From Phoronis ovalis (lineage: Eukaryota; Phoronida; Phoronidae): a stretch of DNA of 12,694 nucleotides. Below are positions 9,101 through 12,694 of the stretch, piece after piece. The notes beneath the pieces are model-generated. The model was given only the letters and a program-made list of their open reading frames with translations, made no database searches and was not told the DNA's origin. Numbering within the stretch: position 1 is the stretch's first letter; the number at the start of each line of letters is the position of its first letter. Where the stretch lies: NCBI GenBank assembly GCA_028565635.1, contig JAOXYB010043082.1, forward strand, positions 1 to 12,694. The letters run 5' to 3'. Made by a program: the position numbers and the translations under genes.

Positions 9101-12004
9101 ATCAATTATTAACATTGAAACAAACAGGATATTTTTACTGGATTTTTGAGTTAATATTCTAGTGAAAGAATAGCAAGGTAAACACCTAGGCCTGCAGCAC
9201 TAAATAAGTTAGGAATCTAAGACTGTCCCAAATACTAAGTCAGGACGTGTGAATAGCTTTATTACATGGTACGCATTTACTCATCATGTTTTTATATCTG
9301 AGTTGAGTATAGAATAATTGCTTTACCAACAAGTACATGTACTTGAAAAGAGTACAGATGACTTTATAACACTTTATAAGCTGGCTCTATAATCAACAGA
9401 ACCGGAATTTCAAGAAACAAAACAACTGTACCATATGACCCATAGTAAAAGGGTAGTAAATCTAAGTTCTGGTGTAAATAAATCTTTAACACTTCCACGT
9501 TTTACATTCTGAAAGCAAAGAAATTTTGTATTAACTAGAATCTAAAACTAACACCCATTTGGGACACAAAACATTTAAGAAAAGCTTGCATGAAATTTGA
9601 AACACAGAATTACATTTATTTTAATTTTACAAGATTCCTATATGGGTACTCCATTACCCTTTTACAAAGGAGTCAAGACACATTGCGACACTCTAACTTA
9701 TTAACAATATGTGCCTTCATAATGAAACTGAAAAGATGCAGACATTTCATAGTATATACTTTCTAGAAAGGCTATACTTTAAAGTTTATAAATCCATAAA
9801 ATTGTCTTCATTATCTGATAAGCAGCCTAAGAAGAGACTGTCAAAAATAAATTTGATATTTTTTTCAGTACTTTTATTACCTGGACATTTCCTTCCTTTA
9901 ATGAACCCAGTGGCACTGGTTTCCCATTATCTTTAGCTATTCTTTCTATTGTTGCCATAGCTTTCTCTGTATGACCTCTTGTTACATCATATCTGGGGCT
10001 TTCTGGGAGCCACTGAAAGTACATGTATGTGCTAAGATGTTGACAAGATTGTGCAAAACAATAAATGTTGCGCACAACTGCACAGATAGATTACTTACAA
10101 ACAGAACTATATTTTTACTAATTTGACAAAGAATAATTTATTTCAGGGTTAGTATAATTATATATTATTAACTTAATTAGTATTAATTAGAAATATACCT
10201 CCTTTGACAGCAGATAAGGAGAAATAGACTGGAATTTTATTTCCTCCATTATTGTAAAATCATATATTGTAATGTCATTTAAACTCCATATCTTAGTAAC
10301 TTGAGGTTAAAGTATGCACATCTAAGCTTCACAGTATCTATGGTTACAGTTTCTCAGGCACATGCTTCCAGTGCCAGATGCACTGTTAACTGTTAGCATT
10401 GCAGACTATGTGAATATTGTTCTGTGGATTTAAGCATTATGGCAGTGAAGTTATGACATGTTATGCACATAGTACTAGAAGTACTGTGGAGTCCAGTTTA
10501 TGATACATCTAGTTTTGGTAAATACAGTATCAATAAAGTATAACGTTTCTTAATTGTTCAAAACTGTGTATTATAAACAAATATTGTACTCACTAGACAT
10601 GCGCCTATAAACAGTAATAAAGGAGTTGCTGAAAATACCAGCAGCCATCTCCATCCTAATGTAGGCATTATTATCAGTGCTAGCAGCACCTCAAAGCAGG
10701 TCCCTATGGCCCAGAAAATCTACAAAACACAAATGAAATAACTGACTGGTAAGAGGAGCGTGTGAAAAAATATCAGACAAGACCAACTCTTCAATGAATC
10801 ATTCGGAGGAGCTTCTCCGTCTTTCAAATTTCGCTTTTCAGAGATTTCATATGGCTTAATTTAGTTACTGATAATGTACAGATTTAAATATTATTATATT
10901 AAAGAAGTATTCGTTACCTCAACAAGAACCACACATTTGGCCCTTTGCTTTGATGGCAAGAACTCTGCATAGTACGTCACTCTAAAATAGAAGAGTAAAC
11001 AGATAAAAAGAAACTAACATATATTACAAATGAAGTATATGCAAGTTTTTTCTTCACCAAATGCCACCTGGTGGTAAGACATCGGTATACATGTCATTAG
11101 AGCTATGAGGGACTTTCAACGCTAAACACTAGATAATTTCACTAGTTACTCCTGAACGCAAGATAAAATTCTGAATAATACTGTTGCTGTAGTATAATCA
11201 AATTTCATGGTGACTAATATATGACTGCACACATGCAGCATAGGATTACAGACCTGCTAATATCTGCTGACATCTGGTGGTTAGTTTCTGAAAGTCTCTA
11301 ATTGATTCACACACAAATTTAAATTCTTTAACAAATTCAATCCAGTATTTATTAAGGTCTCATGGTAATACTATATATTAAATTACTTACGCTTGTGGTG
11401 CTCCACCAATTCCAAACCCTGTTAAACCTCGTAATACGTACATCCAGATAATTGTTGGTGAAAAAGCACTAAGTAAACCAAAATAAAAGGTAAAACAGGA
11501 ACACAAAATTAACTCCTGAAAAAGATAAAGTTAGAATGAAACATATCATAAGTACAGCACCAGTAGATCAGGTTTTTTTTGGCTGAATTAGCAGAGTGGA
11601 TCCGGATTGTTGAACAAATAAGCTGAGTTGATCTGATTTTTTGATTAAAATATTCCAATTTTACATATAAAATTAGCAATCAGGGGTTTCTTTAGCAAAA
11701 AAAAGTTAAGCAAACTTGTTTTTTGGCAGGGAAAATAGTTGATAGGTTTTATAGCCTGTGCCGCACACCCATACCCAAATGAATATTTATTGATAATTTT
11801 TCTCAATGTTTCCCTAGTGAACGAGAGCCGAAGTTGAAACCAGAAAATGTGAGCTGTACAAATTTTACTAGAAGTGAAAGTTGAACTGAGGCCACTTTAA
11901 ATCGCACAAGATACTGATACACAGTTACTCACTGTTTTCCTGCCATATTTATCACATATTGTTCCCCATAAACTTGAACTGATCATCATTCCTATGAATA
12001 CAAT
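6168..12004 (-). CDS. SVOP: SVOP-like major facilitator transporter, 12 exons seen, 5' end outside window
   Basis: Spliced coding sequence, in gene order: 12004-11933, 11515-11391, 10981-10918, 10719-10594, 10012-9881, 9508-9432, 9044-8860, 8736-8625, 8212-8131, 7888-7799, 7067-6954 and probably 6182-6168. The first eleven exons total 1179 bases (393 codons), all bounded by AG/GT with matching phases and no stop. The product is a 12-TM membrane transporter fragment starting in TM2. Hallmarks by partial-residue number: [10 protein letters not shown] near 14-23, [10 protein letters not shown] near 53-62, GWRWLL near 109-114, [10 protein letters not shown] at 130-139, [10 protein letters not shown] near 270-279, [10 protein letters not shown] near 328-337 and PIETKGR near 384-390. 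These match the animal SVOP/SVOPL branch of the SV2-related transporters. Vertebrate SVOP sits on synaptic vesicles and its transported substrate is not established. Compared with my memory of roughly 500-550 residues for the family, TM1 and the N-terminal tail are missing because they lie past the right edge. SVOP versus SVOPL orthology cannot be settled here. Confidence 0.93.
6183..6953 (-). other. Proposed last intron of the SVOP-like gene
   Basis: These 771 bases lie between exon K and the proposed terminal exon. The 64-bp array fills its upstream third. Lower down, a weak direct repeat (AAGCACTCATT near 6334 and 6519, each followed by CTTTCAG about 20 bases later) suggests an older local duplication. 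A stop-free stretch on the minus strand at 6584-6838 reads through the repeat array and has no family resemblance. Confidence 0.5.
6731..6975 (-). repeat. 64-bp tandem repeat array overlapping the exon K donor
   Basis: On the plus strand units start AATACAAACCTGCA at 6817, 6881 and 6945, an exact 64-base period. Units 6817-6880 and 6881-6944 differ at most by single bases. The third (6945-6975) is partial and carries the end of exon K (revcomp ACTAAAGGGCGTACAATGCAG) plus its GTTTGTATTC donor. Decayed, deleted copies continue at 6787-6816 and 6731-6770. Read in gene direction, each unit repeats a near copy of the coding end and splice donor. Because 64 is not a multiple of three and the unit includes an in-frame TAA after the donor, the copies do not lengthen the protein. 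Confidence 0.9.
6954..7067 (-). CDS. SVOP: SVOP-like exon K: TM12 and ETKGR motif
   Basis: This exon has 114 bases (38 codons), phase 0 at both ends, a TATTATAG acceptor and a GTTTGT donor. It encodes [30 protein letters not shown] and [17 protein letters not shown] is the PETKG-type motif that ends TM12. The donor is weaker than the others. Its last 21 coding bases and donor belong to a 64-bp tandem repeat. If the donor is skipped, the frame runs 15 more codons and stops at 6906-6908. Confidence 0.9.
7068..7798 (-). other. Intron between exons J and K
   Basis: These 731 bases are AT-rich, with GTAAGA at the exon J side and TTGTATTATAG at the exon K side. I see no embedded exon, transposon or RNA gene. 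Short open frames on the plus strand show no recognisable protein features. Confidence 0.85.
7799..7888 (-). CDS. SVOP: SVOP-like exon J: TM10-TM11 loop and TM11
   Basis: This exon has 90 bases (30 codons), phase 0 at both ends, a TTTTGCAG acceptor and a GTAAGA donor. It encodes [20 protein letters not shown] and then [16 protein letters not shown]-x-x-RA-x-G-x-G, read across the exon I/J junction, is a highly conserved family signature, and the G-A-x-I-x-P-F segment is TM11. Confidence 0.93.
8131..8212 (-). CDS. SVOP: SVOP-like exon I: TM10
   Basis: This 82-base exon has a TTTGTAG acceptor and a GTAAGA donor. Its first base completes the lysine codon from exon H. It encodes [19 protein letters not shown] and then AAYVYTPE. 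The RAFISG[11 protein letters not shown] string is characteristic of SVOP proteins at TM10 and its cytoplasmic end. Confidence 0.92.
8213..8624 (-). other. Intron between exons H and I
   Basis: This intron is 412 bases, bounded by GTGAGT and TTTGTAG, with phase 2. I see no further feature in it. Confidence 0.85.
8625..8736 (-). CDS. SVOP: SVOP-like exon H: TM8, repeat GRKK motif, TM9
   Basis: This 112-base exon has a TTATTACAG acceptor and a GTGAGT donor. It completes a glycine codon at its start and ends two bases into a lysine codon. It encodes [20 protein letters not shown] and then a phenylalanine/valine-rich TM9. ERMGRKK is the second-half counterpart of the TM2-TM3 motif and reflects the ancient internal duplication of this transporter fold. 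The preceding intron is only 123 bases. Confidence 0.92.
8860..9044 (-). CDS. SVOP: SVOP-like exon G: TM7, lumenal cysteine loop, start of TM8
   Basis: This is the largest exon seen (185 bases), with an ATTTTAG acceptor and a GTATTG donor. Its first base completes Trp, and it ends one base into a glycine codon. It encodes [20 protein letters not shown] (TM7), a polar loop with three cysteines (NGCPSQ, PACSLEC), then [13 protein letters not shown] leading into TM8. The cysteine pattern resembles vertebrate SVOP, where this loop faces the vesicle lumen. Disulfide bonding is possible but inferred. Confidence 0.92.
9045..9431 (-). other. Intron between exons F and G
   Basis: This intron is 387 bases, bounded by GTACAG and ATTTTAG. 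It interrupts the tryptophan codon at the start of TM7 (phase 2). I see no embedded feature. Confidence 0.85.
9432..9508 (-). CDS. SVOP: SVOP-like exon F: end of central loop and start of TM7
   Basis: This 77-base exon has a GCTTTCAG acceptor and a GTACAG donor. It starts in phase 0 and ends after two bases of a tryptophan codon. It encodes [16 protein letters not shown] and then FTTLLLWVI. The DLFTP-x-x-R-x-TTLLLW string is a strong SVOP-family match and places the start of TM7. Confidence 0.9.
9509..9880 (-). other. Intron between exons E and F
   Basis: This intron is 372 bases, bounded by GTAATA and GCTTTCAG, phase 0. I see no embedded feature. Confidence 0.85.
9881..10012 (-). CDS. SVOP: SVOP-like exon E: central cytoplasmic loop
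   Basis: This exon has 132 bases (44 codons), phase 0 at both ends, an ACTTTCAG acceptor and a GTAATA donor. It encodes [18 protein letters not shown] and then a helical stretch [23 protein letters not shown] directly after TM6 is the PESPR-type motif of sugar-porter-like transporters. The charged remainder is the cytoplasmic loop joining the two six-helix halves. The stop-free frame runs on into the introns on both sides; the AG and GT sites and family alignment set the exon limits. Confidence 0.92.
10013..10593 (-). other. Intron between exons D and E
   Basis: This intron is 581 bases, bounded by GTGAGT and ACTTTCAG. The interior is AT-rich, with nothing I can name. Confidence 0.85.
10594..10719 (-). 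CDS. SVOP: SVOP-like exon D: TM5 and TM6
   Basis: This exon has 126 bases (42 codons) with phase 0 at both ends, a TTTGTAG acceptor and a GTGAGT donor. It encodes [15 protein letters not shown] (TM5), then [15 protein letters not shown] and a leucine-rich TM6. FWAIG, FEV and LGWRWLL are all conserved positions of SVOP proteins. Confidence 0.92.
10918..10981 (-). CDS. SVOP: SVOP-like exon C: TM4-TM5 linker
   Basis: This 64-base exon has a TTTTAG acceptor and a GTAACG donor. Its first base completes an alanine codon begun in the previous exon, and it ends in phase 0. It encodes [15 protein letters not shown] followed by CVVLVE at the start of TM5. The YAEFLP-x-K-x-RAK string is a distinctive SVOP-family signature in the cytoplasmic linker after TM4. 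Confidence 0.92.
10982..11390 (-). other. Intron between exons B and C
   Basis: This intron is 409 bases, bounded by GTAAGT and TTTTAG, phase 2. Two short CTGGTGG words occur in it but form no clear repeat. Confidence 0.85.
11391..11515 (-). CDS. SVOP: SVOP-like exon B: TM3 and TM4
   Basis: This 125-base exon has a TTCAG acceptor and a GTAAGT donor. It starts in phase 0 and ends two bases into a codon (GC, completed by A in the next exon to give Ala). It encodes two hydrophobic helices joined by a short SPTIIW turn, then [15 protein letters not shown]. The R-G-x-x-G-x-G-x-G-G stretch is motif B of sugar-porter-like transporters in TM4, where the buried arginine is usually functionally important. 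Confidence 0.92.
11516..11932 (-). other. Intron between exons A and B
   Basis: This intron is 417 bases, bounded by GTGAGT and TTCAG, phase 0. It is slightly less AT-rich near 11750-11850 (GTGCCGCACACCC, CGAGAGCCGAAG), but no reading frame or repeat structure is evident there. Confidence 0.85.
11933..12004 (-). CDS. SVOP: SVOP-like exon A: TM2 and TM2-TM3 signature loop
   Basis: This exon encodes 24 residues, with a TTGTAG acceptor and a GTGAGT donor; both ends are phase 0. It begins [14 protein letters not shown], which is the end of TM2, and continues into [10 protein letters not shown]. The G-x-x-x-D-x-Y-G-R-K pattern is the major facilitator motif A in the loop between TM2 and TM3, important for conformational switching. 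The GMM-SSS-LWG wording is typical of SVOP proteins. It is the first exon visible; the intron before it runs off the window. Confidence 0.92.
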
Positions 12005-12053
12005 CTACAAAAAACATAACCTCATTGCAATTTGAATCACAAAAACCGCTATA

Positions 12054-12108
12054 ATTGTCATGTAAGTGTCTGATTGTCATGTAAGTGTCTGATTGTCATG
12101 TATAAGTG
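12054..12108. repeat. 19-bp tandem repeat, nearly three copies
   Basis: ATTGTCATGTAAGTGTCTG occurs at 12054-12072 and identically at 12073-12091. A third partial copy (ATTGTCATGTATAAGTG) starts at 12092. The repeat lies in the intron upstream of exon A. Confidence 0.92.
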
Positions 12109-12142
12109 ATAATTATGCCTTATTACCTGCACATACCTATAG

Positions 12143-12186
12143 TTATTTGACCAGGTACATATAATTATTTGACCAGGTATATATAG
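12143..12186. repeat. 22-bp tandem repeat, two copies
   Basis: TTATTTGACCAGGTA begins at 12143 and again at 12165, each followed by an AT-rich tail (CATATAA or TATATAG). The repeat is intronic, just beside the 19-bp repeat. Confidence 0.88.
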
Positions 12187-12694
12187 GCATGAAAATTTGA
12201 TGAGGGTGTTAAAAGATTTATACTTCTCAACTCTTTAGAACAACTACCCTTGAATAATTGGCAATCATAAATTTTGACAAGTTATAATTTTAATATTAAA
12301 AGATACAGTGCATATGTTTATAGACTTTTAATTTCACCAGACATATGATATGAAAGATGCTTGTAAAATTGTAATGTTGAATGGAATAAGTTATTATGAT
12401 TGTGAATGTTTCAAATAATGTCTGTATTTGAAAAATATATCAATTTGCTTGTCAAACACAATCAAAGCACAAAGATGAAAAAGTGATGTTTGTTAAAAAG
12501 TGCCAAATAGTATACCACTAGACGGCACCCGTGGTAAATCACGGATCTTGATAGAGATGTAGGTCACGTAAGGCCGAGTTCAGATATGTTCACATGACTC
12601 TCACAGGCAAAAAATACTGATGCAAGAGGTTCAAAAATGTCCCATTAAATATGATACCGTTGACCGATTGACCCCAAAATTTGAGGAACCCGAG

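Larger units (their letters stand above)
12005..12694 (-). other. Partial intron upstream of exon A
   Basis: The acceptor TTGTAG lies at 12005-12010. No upstream exon encoding TM1 could be found before the window ends, so this intron is longer than 690 bases. It contains two small tandem repeats (12054-12108 and 12143-12186) and a less AT-rich block from about 12515 to the end. Confidence 0.7.

Noticed and set aside
9827-10075. 82-codon minus-strand open frame as a complete small protein
   Set aside because: Only 9881-10012 is coding (exon E). The flanks are intron that happens to stay open, with clear AG and GT boundaries.
12520-12545. Hairpin CCGTG-GTAAAT-CACGG as a regulatory stem
   Set aside because: A 5-base stem is too short to mean much without other support.
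1-12694. CRISPR arrays, bacterial operons, tRNA or rRNA genes
   Set aside because: No evenly spaced repeat/spacer pattern, no ribosome-binding-site-led gene series, and no tRNA-like or rRNA-like conserved segments were seen. The tandem repeats present have no unique spacers.

Overview
This is eukaryotic nuclear DNA. It is AT-rich, with long non-coding stretches and one gene split into many short exons by introns that begin GT and end AG. The encoded protein is of an animal type, so the source is most likely an invertebrate. The compact AT-rich introns, and intergenic tracts mixing poly-G with TTGTTGACA motifs, would fit a sponge or another early-branching marine animal. That placement is an impression, not a demonstration.

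The right half (about 6168-12004, minus strand) holds most of a gene for an SVOP-like transporter of the major facilitator superfamily (SVOP is the synaptic vesicle 2-related protein). Eleven exons can be joined with every splice phase in agreement, giving 393 codons without a stop. They run from the end of transmembrane helix 2 (TM2) to the ETKGR motif after TM12. A twelfth tiny exon (6168-6182) probably supplies the last four residues and the stop. The 5' exons (N-terminus, TM1, start codon, promoter) lie beyond the right edge. The family hallmarks are in order: the TM2-TM3 motif [10 protein letters not shown], the TM4 motif [20 protein letters not shown] after TM6, the second-half copy ERMGRKK, and [10 protein letters not shown] before TM11.

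Just after the TM12 exon, the exon's last 21 coding bases and its splice donor are part of a 64-bp tandem repeat array (6731-6975). The array therefore holds duplicate copies of a real exon/intron junction.

The left half (1 to about 6000) has no gene I can support. It holds a well-formed short inverted-repeat transposon (576-890, 33-bp terminal inverted repeats, candidate 3-bp target duplication), a decayed same-orientation relative (about 1624-1790), a poly-G/TTGTTGACA repeat patch (about 169-300), other small direct repeats (2190-2330), and long AT-rich DNA in which I see no structure. No CRISPR array, tRNA, rRNA or prokaryotic operon was seen. I found no evidence for a new multi-gene system; the points of interest are the junction-duplicating array and the MITE-like family.
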